A stretch of DNA of 52,611 bases from Zygnema cylindricum (taxonomy: Eukaryota; Streptophyta; Zygnematophyceae; Zygnematales; Zygnemataceae). The DNA lies in contig JBBHKE010000798.1 of NCBI GenBank assembly GCA_037447655.1, positions 1 to 52,611 of the forward strand. Direction: 5' to 3'. Position numbers and translations under genes: made by a program. This document shows, piece by piece, positions 1 through 10,496 of the stretch. The first letter of the stretch is position 1; every line of letters begins with the position of its first letter. The notes beneath the pieces are model-generated. The model was not told the DNA's origin, ran no database searches, and saw nothing but the letters and a program-made list of their open reading frames with translations.

Positions 1-264
1 CTCATTAGCTCCTCCAATGAATGGAGCGGTAGCTGGAAAGGAAGTGTTTTCTTTGCTCTCACTCGGTTGAGTTTGAAAACGGGAATCTACATATCCATAA
101 GTGTGTCAAACATTTCCTCAAATTTTCTCTCCGTATTCTAAGTCTCCTCGAATTGAGAACCCGAAAAACTGAACTCTCTTGCTCTTTCCAAAGTCGATAT
201 GTGGGAAGGAGTATTTCTATTCTTCATCCTCCCCATGCGCTCCCTCTCTAACTCCGAAGCACTA
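1..264 (-). mobile_element. Leader of copia element E1 (cut by window edge)
   Basis: Non-coding stretch read on the minus strand, between a primer-binding site (265-276) and a gag gene that would lie beyond the window start. It matches the leader of E2, which is found in two pieces (about 12342-12458 and 16606-16690) around a nested insertion. Shared blocks include the GAACTCTCTTG segment and the GGAAGGAGTATTTCT segment. The assignment rests on this internal similarity and on the adjacent PBS and LTR. Confidence 0.65.
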
Positions 265-276
265 GCTCCGATACCA
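265..276 (-). other. Primer-binding site, 3'-end type (initiator tRNA-Met)
   Basis: Minus strand reads TGGTATCGGAGC, starting 2 nt beyond the LTR end. The classical plant copia PBS is TGGTATCAGAGC, complementary to the 3' end of initiator tRNA-Met, so there is one A-to-G difference. It marks the LTR at 279-917 as a 5' LTR for the element to its left. Confidence 0.75.
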
Positions 277-278
277 AA

Positions 279-917
279 TGTAGGATCTTAAGCAAAAGAC
301 ATTCACTCAAAATAATTCACAAAACCTAAATCATTTACACAACGAAAGCTCATAGTAGACAAGAGGAATATTCAGCCAAAAAGATTTATAAGTGTTCTTG
401 GCCGAAGCCTCTTTACATCATCTCTCTTCTCTCTCTTCTCTCTCCTCTTTAAATAATCTCTTTCTCCAAGATCAATCCTCTTAGATTTAATCATGCAAGA
501 TACAATACTCTCCACATGTACACTGTTGCCAATATAATCGCTACTCTGCACTAAGAGACAACAAGGTAAAACAAGCAGAACTTAGCGTAGCGACGAAGTC
601 TTTCTAACAACTGTCGCACACTGCAATGAAAGTTCCACGAAGGAAATTGCACTTGTTTTCTTCCTTCGAAACGACTAACTCCATAAGTTGACTTTAACAC
701 GTGTTGCTTCACGAACACACCTGCACGCAAAATGAAACACCTGCGCACGAAAACTAAAGTCACGCGAAACGAAATAGTATATTTCGTTCGCGATTTACGA
801 AAGTACCGCCACGAAACGACGTCGTACATTTTGTATTAAGTTGTGACACTTCACGTCCAACAAATAAAAGTTGGTAGGACGCTTCGCAAAATGCCGCGAA
901 ACGAGAATATCTCAACA
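279..917 (-). repeat. LTR (639 bp) shared by E1 and E2
   Basis: On the minus strand the LTR begins TGTTGAGATATTC, just after a polypurine tract, and ends CCTACA, just before a PBS. It is therefore the 3' LTR of E2 by its upstream neighbour (RNase H, then PPT) and the 5' LTR of E1 by its downstream neighbour (PBS, then leader). A related, decayed copy lies near 42843-43040 in the same orientation. CT-rich microsatellite sequence fills about 419-455. Confidence 0.75.
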
Positions 918-918
918 A

Positions 919-928
919 TTCCTCTCTT
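919..928 (-). other. Polypurine tract of E2
   Basis: Minus strand AAGAGAGGAA, one base before the TGTTGAG start of the LTR and shortly after the RNase H stop codon. This is the usual position of the plus-strand primer in an LTR retrotransposon. E6 has the related tract ending GAGAGGTGGAA at 37902-37912. Confidence 0.65.
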
Positions 929-951
929 ATTGTGGAAATTGCCAAAACTCC

Positions 952-1939
952 TCAACATAATCCTAGTTTCGGTCGCCCCCTCTCAAATACATCATGCGTG
1001 GCAGCTTTCGTCAGCAAATTTGCCACCTCCTCTTTCGTTGGTACGTACGAAAATACAATCTTGTTCGCCGTAATCAAATCTCTTACAAAATGCCATTGGA
1101 TCCTGATGTGTTTTGTCCACTTGTGAAACACTGGATTTTTCGCCAACGCCATCGAACTCATGCTGTCAGGATAAAACGTCATACAACCAATAGGAAGGCT
1201 ATACTCATGTAACATCTCTTTAATCCAAATCTATCGTACCTCTCCAAGATTTGTCACTTTGAAATGTAATCCAAGGTAACGTTTCAACTCATTAATGCGC
1301 TCCAACTTGTCGCATGCTATCAAAAAATCATCCACATTAACATAAAAGATGATTTGGTCAACTCTTTCACCTTTCACGTAAACTCTAGGATCAGACGTAG
1401 TCCGTACAAATCCGAATTTCAATAGTACTTGATGAAGTCTCAAATACCACGTGCGCGACGTCTGTTTCAAACCATATAATGACTTTCGCAAACGCCATAC
1501 ATTTCTTTCCTACAAAGGAGACACGCCTTCCGGTACCTTCATGTATACCTCTTCCTCCAACTCACCATTTAAAAACGCTTTTTCCACGTCCATTTTGATG
1601 GACGTGCTTCTTCCCCATCGGTGCAAGTGTAATAATAATCCGTAGTGAGTCGAACTTCACCACGGGAGCATAAGTCTCCTTAAAATCGATTCCCTCACGT
1701 TGTTGGAATCCCTTACAAACAAGCCTCGCCTTTTACTTAATATTTTCACCCGAAGCTCTAGTCTTCGTCTTAAATACCCACTTTGCATCTATCGCTTTTT
1801 TCCCCTCAGGTAATTTTACTTCCTCAAAAGTTCGATTATCAACCACCGATTTAAATTCTTTCTCCCACGCCGATTTCCACTTACTCTCCCAATCGGCTGA
1901 CCTCCTAGCATCAACATAAGATTGAGGGTCGCTGGTCAT
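952..1939 (-). pseudogene. E2 reverse transcriptase-RNase H, decayed
   Basis: Reading leftwards: the start of the copia reverse transcriptase (about 1939-1733, with the ...KWVFKTK... motif), then an RT piece at 1491-1231 with SLYGLKQ and VDDFLIA, then the RNase H end at 1215-952 (DSMSSMAL, HIRIQWHFVRD, ending RGRPKLGL). The catalytic box reads NVDD instead of the usual YVDD. Frame changes and lost stretches separate the three pieces, so no working enzyme can be made. The RNase H end is closely similar to that of E6 (37252-37887). The copia lineage is clear; the piece boundaries are approximate. Confidence 0.85.
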
Positions 1940-3693
1940 ATTTTCCGTAAGTGATTCCTATTAACGAAACTCCGTCTCCTTAGCATGAGAAAAAAAATAA
2001 TACGAAATGATGCATTTTCCCCTTTTTCGATTTTAAGTGAGTTCTCCTGTTTCTTCCCTTTTTTACTTCGAGAGCTCTTTCTAAGAACTTGCTCCTCCTC
2101 CGTCTCCTCTTTCTTTTCTTCGAATTTGATTTCAATTTCCTTCTCACTCGAATTAGAACTCGATTTAGAGCTTTGAGATTTCCGAATGTTCGAAGGCACT
2201 CGAGAATCCAAAGATCAGTTACTCTTTCTTTCAAATTCAATTTCAACGGATTTCCCCAATTTTTTTTTCCGAGTTTTCACATTTGGTTTGTCCTCGGATT
2301 CCAAATCTCCAATGTACGGAAAATTCTCAATTTCACTCTCCTCATAAATATCCAAAATTTCAGTAAATTTCCCAATAGAATTCATGGCGGATTTGAGATC
2401 TTAATGAAATTCCACATTCCGAGATTCCTTCACGGTGTGACGAGCCGGATCATACTCTAAGTACAAATCCCCCTTCGCACTATAACCAATAATAATTCGC
2501 GGCCATCACCTTGGTGCAAATTTCCCTTTCCTCTTAATTGTTTCCACATAAACCGTAGCATGACATCTCCAAATTTTCAAATGATGAACCGTGGGCTTTC
2601 TACCACTCCATAACTCCCCTAGTGTTTTATTCCCGGAAACCGAAGTGAGTTTTTGGTTACAAATGTAATTTGCCGTAAGAATGGCGTCTCCCCACAAAAA
2701 CATCTCTCGTCCGGAGCTATGAACCATCGCACAGACCATTTCTTGTAAGGTACGATTCTTTCTCTCGGCCACTCCATTTGACTCCGGAGAATAAGACGCC
2801 GTGAATTGATGCCTTATCCTCCACTCCTTACAATACCCCTAAAAAACAACAAACTCCCCTCCATTATCAATTTGCCTTTCGGCCATTACATGCAATTCTT
2901 TAAAATTTTCAAATGCATCCGATTTCTTCTTCAATAAATATACCTATGACTTCCGAGAGAAATCATCAACAATCACAAAAGTATACTTATTACCTCCAAT
3001 TGTCTCGGGTTTAATATATCCACAAAGATCGATGTGGACAACCTCCAAAGGATTTTGAGCTCGATGCTTGATGTCTTTATTCGGTTGGGATTTCCGAATT
3101 TGACGTCCTTTGCTACATCCTCCGCATCCGTTCACCTTCTCATCTGATGCGAGGTCGAAACCCCTCACCAAAGAATGACGAATCATCTTCTTCAAACTTT
3201 CCTCGGATGTGTGACACATCCGATGATGCCATAAGGTAAGATCACCTTTTAACTCCAAAATTTGATGTGAAATTCCCTCGGTGGGAACCTTAGATTTCGG
3301 CCTCCTCCATGAGAGCCGACTATGATTCGCATCTGTTACAACCCCTTCTCCAATTACATTCCCCTTCTCATTCCAAATCTCAATAGATTGATCACCTCTC
3401 GCAAGTAAGCTTCCACCACTCTTTTGGATTTGTGGAACGCTTAACAAATTAACGGAACCATCCGGAATATAAAGTGTATTTTGAAGTCGATACTCCGTCG
3501 ATTTCTCTTTCCCATCATTATCCCATGAAAAGAGGTCAAGCTGAACCGTGCCAACCGTACTAACCGAAATGACATGGCCGCTTGCAACCGTAAGTTCCCT
3601 CATGTAATCAAACAAGGTGGCATCCGTGCAAACATGATGAGATGCCCCCATATCAATAATCCACCCTTTCTCCAAATTTCTTTCACTACTCAT
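1940..3693 (-). pseudogene. E2 protease and integrase region, decayed
   Basis: From right to left: aspartic protease at about 3660 (GWIIDMGASHHVC, in which the usual D-S-G is D-M-G), the GAG-pre-integrase zinc region (LTLWHHRMCH then CGGC), and the integrase core with its first Asp (VHIDLCG, about 3030), second Asp (IDNGGEF, about 2865) and Glu (GVAERKNRT, about 2765). The integrase C-terminal part runs to about 2506. A Lys/Glu/Ser-rich linker (about 1980-2250) leads to RT. An in-frame stop follows the second Asp, and frames change several times. The open part 2944-3693 (249 codons) is the best preserved. Copia order (PR-IN-RT-RNH) is certain. Confidence 0.85.
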
Positions 3694-4442
3694 CGAATCA
3701 AGGGTAAGGTTAAGAGCCCGAAACTCATCACCGGTTTCATTACCATAGTCAAAGTAATTTGCATTACCGTAACCACGGCCGCCACAGCGGCCACCTTCTC
3801 GGCTGCCACCTCGGTAGCCTCTATCACCTCTTTACCTCCTCTTCCACTTATTGAATCTCCACTCTTCGTATAACATTGAGGGCTCGTATGCCCCCACTTA
3901 CCGCAAAAATGACATTGCTTGTCCTTATCCGGACAAGAGGAAGACAAATGTCCAAGCCGGTTACACCGGTAGCATGTCACATTGGAAAGATCTGAAGGGA
4001 CCTTCAGTGGACGACCTTGCTCGTTGTTGCCTCGGCCGCCACCACCACCTCTCGGGCCACCTCCTCTACCACCCCCTCTACCACCGGCATAATTAAGATC
4101 CAGGGTTTTGGAATTAGTAGAGTTAAGAACTCCTCCTCCTCCACTTGAAGAAGCCGTGGGAGTTCCTACCGACATTTTGATAAAATTGACGGTGAATCCG
4201 AAGGTGTTATTCGCCTTCGCTCGTAAAATAGCTTTAAGATGCGAAAGCATCTCCGGTAAAGCATTAAGAAAAACGCTTAACTTATCCGCATCCAAGATAA
4301 CTCGGCCATTGTTGATTAATTACTCGAGTATAATATTGAAGCGCTTCACGGCATCATCCATCAATTCATTTGACTTGATTTTAAAATTCATAAATTCCGT
4401 CTAAATATATTGACCCTTGTTCTCAACGCCTTTCTCACATTG
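3690..4442 (-). pseudogene. E2 gag, 3' part with two zinc knuckles
   Basis: C-terminal part of copia gag. A Gly/Arg-rich stretch (RGGGRGGG, about 4020-4090) precedes two CCHC knuckles, CYRCNRLGHLSSSC and CHFCGKWGHTSPQC. Upstream (4295-4440) the frame continues with two stop codons. The reading frame is cut at 4442/4447 by the 7.5-kb insertion. The missing N-terminal half resumes at 11988-12272, where ...WQALEE continues on this side as QCEKGVE. Gag is the nucleocapsid/particle protein of the element; this copy is non-functional. Confidence 0.8.
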
Positions 4443-4446
4443 CTCC

Positions 4447-6148
4447 TGTCGTGCATGTGTCCTATCGAACCAAAAATCATGCAACCCAACCAGCTGGCGA
4501 GTAGAAAACGTTGAATAGACAACAGCAAAGCACATCCCGAAGCAAAAAGAATTATAATACAAAGCTAAAATGAATATGACAATGTAAAAATGAGATAACA
4601 AGTGGAAAGGATAAAAGGTGAAAGGTGAGTGGGAAGCCGAGAGAGAGATCCATTTATTACTAAGCCGATGGGTAGCCACTAGGCTCCACGGTCTGGGCGT
4701 ATTCCTTACAGGAGTTAGATCTAGGATTGCAAATTAAAAAAAATAGCAACCGAAGCCGAAAGCAATAAATAGCAAATTGTAAAAAATTCGAAATAACCGA
4801 ATCCGAACAAAGATTACAATTATAACAGTAAGCCACAAAATAGCCAATAGTAAGAGATATAATAAGTGAAATTGGCACAAGAAACATACAAGAAGCAACG
4901 TTAAAAATCTGCATCGAATCCGAGATAACCGGATTCCAATACACTAATAACCAATCGCAGAAAAATGATAACAAAAACAAGCAATAGAAAGCTATTGAGA
5001 ATCCGAGATAACCGGATCCTACCAAACACAAGCAAACTCCAATCGAGGCACCAAAAATTAGACAACAACAAGTCCAACTCCAATTCACAAAATGTATACA
5101 TAAAGGTCCAGAGATAGCCTGAGAGAGTCGCCAAAATCCACACTAAAAGAGGTTGTTGAAGGGAAACCGTGTGGACTCCGGCCGAAACCGAGTGAATTAA
5201 ATTGTAGGGCTTACAAGGAAAGTATAATAGAGAAAATAGAAAGACTAGGCGCTTAACTAGCTAAGGCAGAAAAAACCTTGCAGGAAAACATTGACAATTT
5301 GACTAAGAAAAAGACAAGGGAAAAAGACAAGAAAATGTAAGTCCTCTTCGATCAATTCTTGTACTCTCAAATTATGAGAGTACAAAACCTAAAGAAATAG
5401 TCTAAGTACCAGCGAAACAACCAAAATACTAATTTCTGACATTTCTAACTAACCAATAGCGTGAGAGTATTTTACTGTACAATCTGCGCCTAGTTTGGGT
5501 CATGGCCAATAAGCGACCAGAACCATATGCCTACGTTACAAAATTCACAATCCGCCGATTATAACCCTTCCTAACTACATGTGAATGCGTGAACCTACAT
5601 GGGTTCACGACTTAAAATACACCAATCAGCGTGCGTCGCCAACATTTTGAAATCGCATGCTGCGTCGCCAATGATTCGAAATCGTACGCCGCGTCACCAA
5701 CATTTGAAATCGTATGTCGCATCGCCGACATCCCAAAGTCATACGTCACAGAGTAAGTGTCTCGAAATTGTACATCGGGTCACGCCAAAACCTGCGATGG
5801 AAATCAAAAGTACGGACGTCGCCGCTCGCGCGAAAATATATCTCCTTGATACCCGCGAGATTCCCGACGTCGCTTCGATCGAAATAAATATATGAAATTG
5901 TCTGTCGCGTCACGCCAAAATCTGCGACAGAAAACTTAAGTACGGACGTGAAGTCGAAAATGAAAGTCGTACGGTCCAACTCGTCGCCGGCGGAAATTAC
6001 GGTCAACGTAGGTATGTACCGACGGTCAAAATTACAATGTACGGACCTGCGAACCATAATAATACCCAAATGCAAATTAGTGTGGCCGCCGCCCGTCCTA
6101 AACCCTAAATAAAAACAAGAAAAGTGTCCGACGAGATGCGGCATGACA
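4447..6148 (-). repeat. Complete LTR of the composite element
   Basis: 1702 bp. The minus strand begins TGTCATGCCGC and ends GCACGACA. It contains a palindrome, GTACTCTCA-AATTA-TGAGAGTAC, at 5361-5383. The open frames inside it (for example 5599-5895 and 5746-6177) are duplicated exactly with the LTR and have no recognisable domain; I do not call them genes. Confidence 0.75.
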
Positions 6149-6150
6149 GC

Positions 6151-6362
6151 TGTCGTGCATGTGTCCAATCGAACCAAAAATCATGCAACCCAACTAGCTG
6201 GCGAGTAGAAAACGTGGAATAGACAACAGCAAAGCACATCCCGAAGCAAAAAGAATTATAATACAAAGCTAAAATGAATATGACAATGTAAAAATGAGAT
6301 AATAGGTGGAAAGGATAAAAGGTGAAAGGTGAGTGGGAAGCCGAGAGAGAGATCCATTTATT
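6151..6362 (-). repeat. Second LTR, 212-bp end piece
   Basis: Co-linear with 4447-4658, with about five substitutions and no indel. It follows the complete LTR after only two bases (GC). It stops at a C9 run that starts the gag-protease module. The rest of this LTR is at 10497-11987, and the two pieces add up exactly to the 1702-bp LTR with one shared T. Confidence 0.75.
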
Positions 6363-6371
6363 CCCCCCCCC
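6363..6371 (-). other. G-run (minus strand) at the module end
   Basis: Minus strand reads GAGCTG followed by a run of G, directly before the LTR piece. It sits where a polypurine tract would be for the gag-protease module, but no TG LTR start follows immediately, so its role is uncertain. Confidence 0.35.
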
Positions 6372-6377
6372 AGCTCT

Positions 6378-7559
6378 TTAGCCTGCGGTGGAGCTGGCAA
6401 ACAAAATCGAAAGACCGCGAAGACGCGGATTGAGAGTCTTCTCAGTAGTGAGTATCCTCGTGGAATCCAAATCCAGTGAAAAATTGTGCAAATAATGCGA
6501 AGCACCAAACTTGGCATGCTCCGTAATAGGCATGTAATCTGCATCCTGAGAACTCAAAGTCCCATTAGAAGTTTTCTTGTTGATCGGGAGAATACATGGA
6601 GAGATACATGGAGAGATACATGAAGAGATACACGGAGAGATGTCAATATCTAATGTGTCGATACAAGCATAAGCAGGAAGTGTTGTCGCTGAATGAGCCA
6701 TGGTAGGTAAGGGCTTCCGTGCCGAAATAAGTGGAAGGCAAATCTTCCGCTCAGGAAAGTGATTGGGTCTGTAATAGAATGTCTGGTCATGCATATCGAC
6801 ACCGCCACCAACCCGAAATATAACGTCCTGCCCAACTAAACAGTCGTAATCGCTACACTTAGTAACGAGCGCACGTGAAGAAATTTCAGAAAATTCAGTT
6901 TCGGTTTCAGTTTGAAACCGAAACACGAGGGGGTCCTTGGTGATTCCAAAGACCGGCTCCGTGGTACCAGCTGAAGTTAGTAACCGTGTGGTTGTGGGTT
7001 GCAGCTTATCTGCCGTGAGGCCAAGCTTCAACGCAAATCTGGATCCTATGATCACGGGTTTTGCTCCGGTGTCTATGAGAGGGAGGGAAGGTGCGACACC
7101 ATTGACTGTGAATGAGTGTCGGTTGTTATCAAGAAAACTGATGTGGGGATCCAATGTACGACGTTCGTCCGCCGAAATTGGCTGGACCGCTGACAGATTG
7201 CGATTCAGCTGCAACGCGCGTAAAGCAGCGGTTGCAGTTACCTCACCCAAAGTAGGAGAGTCCTTAGGCACGTCCTCGATCATAGAAGATAGGATGCTCA
7301 ACCGTTCCTTGACGCGATGAGCATATTGGATTGTACTATCCAAGATTGTAAGTGCTTCCGCTACAATAGCCGAAGCCGTTTCCGGAAGAGGGGAGAGAGT
7401 TTCTTTCTCGAAAGATAGTGGAATTCGAGAATTTGTTACTTTTCCAACTCGATTATGATCTGCCGAGCTTTGGTCAAACATGGCTGCTCGTTGTTGGACG
7501 GTAGAATCCCGAAGGGTTCGACCGGCCAACGTCGGCATATGAACGACCGTTCGGGCCAT
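6378..7559 (-). CDS. Retropepsin-bearing protein of the gag-protease module
   Basis: Open 393-codon frame. A retropepsin-like domain starts at about residue 155 with LPLIDTGAKPVIIG (the D-T-G catalytic triad is intact). Its second half has CLVGQDVIFRVGGGVD, in the place of the conserved hydrophobic-Gly motif. Downstream is a short Cys-Ile-Ser-Pro repeat encoded by 12-bp units. The frame starts 86 bp inside the end of the zinc-knuckle frame, in the +1 phase relative to it, so it may be made by frameshifting, or the two frames were once one. No RT, RNase H or integrase follows; the frame ends 15 bp before the LTR piece. The family assignment (retropepsin of an LTR element) is firm; Ty3/gypsy-like affinity is inferred. 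Confidence 0.7.
   Translation of the reverse strand: MARTVVHMPTLAGRTLRDSTVQQRAAMFDQSSADHNRVGKVTNSRIPLSFEKETLSPLPETASAIVAEALTILDSTIQYAHRVKERLSILSSMIEDVPKDSPTLGEVTATAALRALQLNRNLSAVQPISADERRTLDPHISFLDNNRHSFTVNGVAPSLPLIDTGAKPVIIGSRFALKLGLTADKLQPTTTRLLTSAGTTEPVFGITKDPLVFRFQTETETEFSEISSRALVTKCSDYDCLVGQDVIFRVGGGVDMHDQTFYYRPNHFPERKICLPLISARKPLPTMAHSATTLPAYACIDTLDIDISPCISSCISPCISPCILPINKKTSNGTLSSQDADYMPITEHAKFGASHYLHNFSLDLDSTRILTTEKTLNPRLRGLSILFASSTAG
6592..6640 (-). repeat. 12-bp tandem repeat inside the protease frame
   Basis: Four consecutive units of ATACATGGAGAG with small changes (plus strand). On the minus strand they encode a repeating Ser-Pro-Cys-Ile tetrapeptide in the protease-bearing protein. 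Confidence 0.8.
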
Positions 7560-9080
7560 TCCTGTAAACTACGGCTTCATTACCGCCATGAAGGCTGCGA
7601 ACTGTTCCTTCATCATAGCCGCCATAGTAGCTTGCAGCTCTAACTTCTCTCTCTCTCTCTCTACGGGAAATTATGGGAGGAGGAGATTCTTTCTCGGTCT
7701 CCTTAGGCGGAGCGACCGGCTTGGCGGAACGGGCGGGAATACCCCCATTCTTGATTTTATTCTGATATAAGTACTCTGGATTTTTAATATGGCATCGATG
7801 GGCATAATGTCCCATCTGCTGACAGTGAGTGCATCTGGCCGTCTTATCTGGACACATGCGAGCCTCATGCCCTGTTTCCCCGCAACGAAAACATAATCTG
7901 TTTCCAGGGTTAAACGGTGGAGCTCCCATGGCAGGCACTTTCGGAGGCCTATTGTTGGGCCATGGGTTGCTTGGTGGGGGAAGTGGGAAAGCAACTTGCG
8001 ATCGATCATGAGCTTCCCACCAACACGACTGCATCTCATATTCAACCGCATATTGGGCGGCCTGGTCAAATGTAAATTTCAAGCCGTATGTTTGCGTAAG
8101 ATGACTTTGGATAAATCGTTTTGAGTGATCAGGAAACTGTCCAACAAATTTTTGGACAGCTTCCGCATGGACATTAAGTCCGGTAAGGCTTCCCGTAACG
8201 TCTCCATACGGGCACGTAGAGCGGGGGCGGTTTCACCCGGCTTACGTTCGAAGTTCATCAGTTCCTTCACTTGATCTGGATTTTGCATTCGATACTCCCC
8301 TTCTAGGAGATCAAACATGACCGAAAGGGGATCTCGCAACGGAATCGTCATCCCTAATCGTGCTTGGACAGGAGCACGTGCAACCACAGCATATTGCCGA
8401 GGAATTTCCGGGACAGCGGGAACTAGGACATTACCTTGGGCATCTAGGACCTCGAGAAATGCGGCCTGAAACGGGATATACACTTGTCCTATGACCTCTG
8501 GTGTGCCAGCGAAAGGAGGGGAAAATTCTGTCATCGCGAGTATACTATTATACTTGGGGGAATATAGGGTGAGAGCCGAACCTCTAAGGTACCGACCAAG
8601 GAGAGAGAATGCTTCACGAAGATCAAATCGATCTTGATAGCGAAATGCCAAATCGCGCATTTCGGTATCATACAACATGCGGAAATGAGATAAGGACATT
8701 GAATCCTTCATCCCTCAAAAGCAGAATTGCATTTTGCTCATGGGGCCCTCCAAGGAGGAAGCCATGTCACTGACCGGTGTGTATGGAGGTGGGACAAAAA
8801 TTAGACCAGGAGAAGACCAAAATGAGAGGGAACCTGAGTCGAATCCCTCGAGACTCTCGTCTTTGGTTTCCTCTACAGATAGCGTAGAGGAGACGGAGGA
8901 CAAAGAAGAGACTGACGTGAGTCCGGAACGGACCAAGGATGTTCTCGATACCGGAACCAAAGTTATAAGAAAATTCGATATACTTGCTAGATCGATTTGG
9001 TCTACAGGTGATGGGCGAAAAGCTACACCACTACGAGTAGACCCGGAACGGAAATTAAAATTGTTCCAATCCGTGGGCAT
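7474..9080 (-). pseudogene. Gag of the gag-protease module, broken
   Basis: Starts at about 9080 (MPTDWNNFNF). A TGA at 8712-8714 interrupts it, and it then runs in the same frame through a capsid-like segment (8711 to about 8170) containing FERKPGETAPALRARM. Near 8170 the coding sense passes to the -1 frame, which continues as FVGQFPDHSKRF through 8082 and into two CCHC knuckles, CFRCGETGHEARMC and CTHCQQMGHYAHRC (about 7775-7880). It ends at 7474. An RE-dipeptide stretch is encoded by a CT/GA microsatellite at 7645-7662. The two breaks mean no full gag in this copy. The capsid/nucleocapsid role follows from the knuckles and from its place before a retropepsin. Confidence 0.75.
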
Positions 9081-9164
9081 AAAACAAAGAGGGAAACAAC
9101 GACGAGATAATGAACACGATCTATAGGAAATGCAACAAGTGAGCAACCATGCCACACACAACAA

Positions 9165-10496
9165 TCAAACCAATAAGTCACTATCAAGGCCATGATGACC
9201 AGATCTACCAAAAAGTCGTGTTACCGAAACCTTCTACCCTGCAAACAAGTGGGCAAGGCCGGAGGGCCAGATCTATAAAGGCAGAAAAATTGCTATCCAA
9301 GCACCCACAGGTGCAGATCTTCAGCAACACAAACAGAGAGACAACTATCCAAGGCCACCAACGGCCAGATCTAAGCTGTAAAATCCACTCCAGGCAATCA
9401 CGAAAAACGGAAGGCCACTCACGGCCAGATTACAAACAAAGAAAGTTGGGAAATGCAAGTGCTCAATACAATTGGGTCCAATGAAACCCAATCCACGCAC
9501 GAACCCTCTAAACGGTCAACCAACTATCTTAACACGCTCCTGCGCCCACAAGGCATCGTAATACTTACAGAACACCTTTAATAATCTGGTGATTATCAAA
9601 GGTGAGCCGCAACTGGTCGCCGCAGGTGGGGCTTTGCAGAGTGCCAAAGTGTGAATCCGCTCCACAATCCGCTCCCAAAGTTTCCTCCAAAAAGAGTCTC
9701 CTCCAAATGTCCTCAGGATCACCACGGCTTAACAATGCAAATTACGAACGAAAACTGAAAGCGAATCCAAAATGTGAAGCCATGGAGATCTCCGTATGGT
9801 GCGAGACCGGGAAAGGAAGACTAAAAGTATCGGAAAAGATAGTAGAAGTCACAAAGCAAGTTAGAATCAGGTTAGCGGCATCCCAAACCCGAATTCGGCA
9901 GACTAACCCAAAAATCTGCAACCAAACCCTAAAATCTGCAACCAGACCCTAAAATCTGCCACAAATCTAGATCTAAAAAAACCTAAAATAGAGTGGCAGC
10001 AAGGTGGGGGACAGAAATAAGATAGAGGGAAAACACCAAAGAACTAAATTGAAAAAACAAACAAAAGTCTTTTCAAGGTACAAATTTTAGATATATATCA
10101 ATTTTTATAATTTTTCTTTCAAAGGAAAAACTGAAAAAGAAACTACAAGTGGAGAAAAGATGGGATTAAAACCGATGGAAAGATAAAACCGGATCAAAAG
10201 GAAGAAACTGGATTAAAAATACGTGAAAGAAAATTTAGAAATGGAAAGATAGATTTTATATGGTAAATAATGTATTTATATATTTTTCTTTTTAAATTTC
10301 TCACTCCAAACTGAGAATGAAAACTGAAAATGAAAGGTAAATTGGATTAGAAATGGAAAAGACAAAACCAAGAACCAAAACTGAAAAATGAAAGATGATA
10401 CAAAAACTGAAAATGAAATATTACAATTTTTTTCTTTTTTGTTTTTTAAACACAAAACAAGAGAGAGGAGAATGAGATAATTTGAGAGTACAGGAA
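9165..10496 (-). other. Non-coding leader of the gag-protease module
   Basis: No convincing frame. About 9190-9435 holds five loosely spaced copies of an AAGGCC...GGCCAGATCT motif (about 55-65 bp apart). About 9880-9970 has short repeats of AACCCTAAAATCTGCAACC. About 10030-10470 is A/T-rich. At 10481-10497 there is a near copy of one arm of the LTR palindrome (TTTGAGAGTACAGGAAT). No PBS complementary to a tRNA 3' end was seen next to 10497. Confidence 0.5.

Noticed and set aside
5599-6177. Open frames 5599-5895 (+) and 5746-6177 (-), repeated at 11438-11734 and 11585-12043
   Set aside because: Both lie inside the duplicated LTR and are identical because the LTR is. The two strands overlap, and there is no domain or codon signal.
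9880-9970. AAACCCTAAA-like words as an interstitial telomere repeat
   Set aside because: Only scattered CCCTAAA words occur, with no tandem array of (TTTAGGG)n.
6363-10496. The gag-protease module as a Helitron-type insertion in the LTR
   Set aside because: It does not lie between A and T, and it has neither a TC start nor a CTRR end with a hairpin. Gag and protease point to a retroelement.
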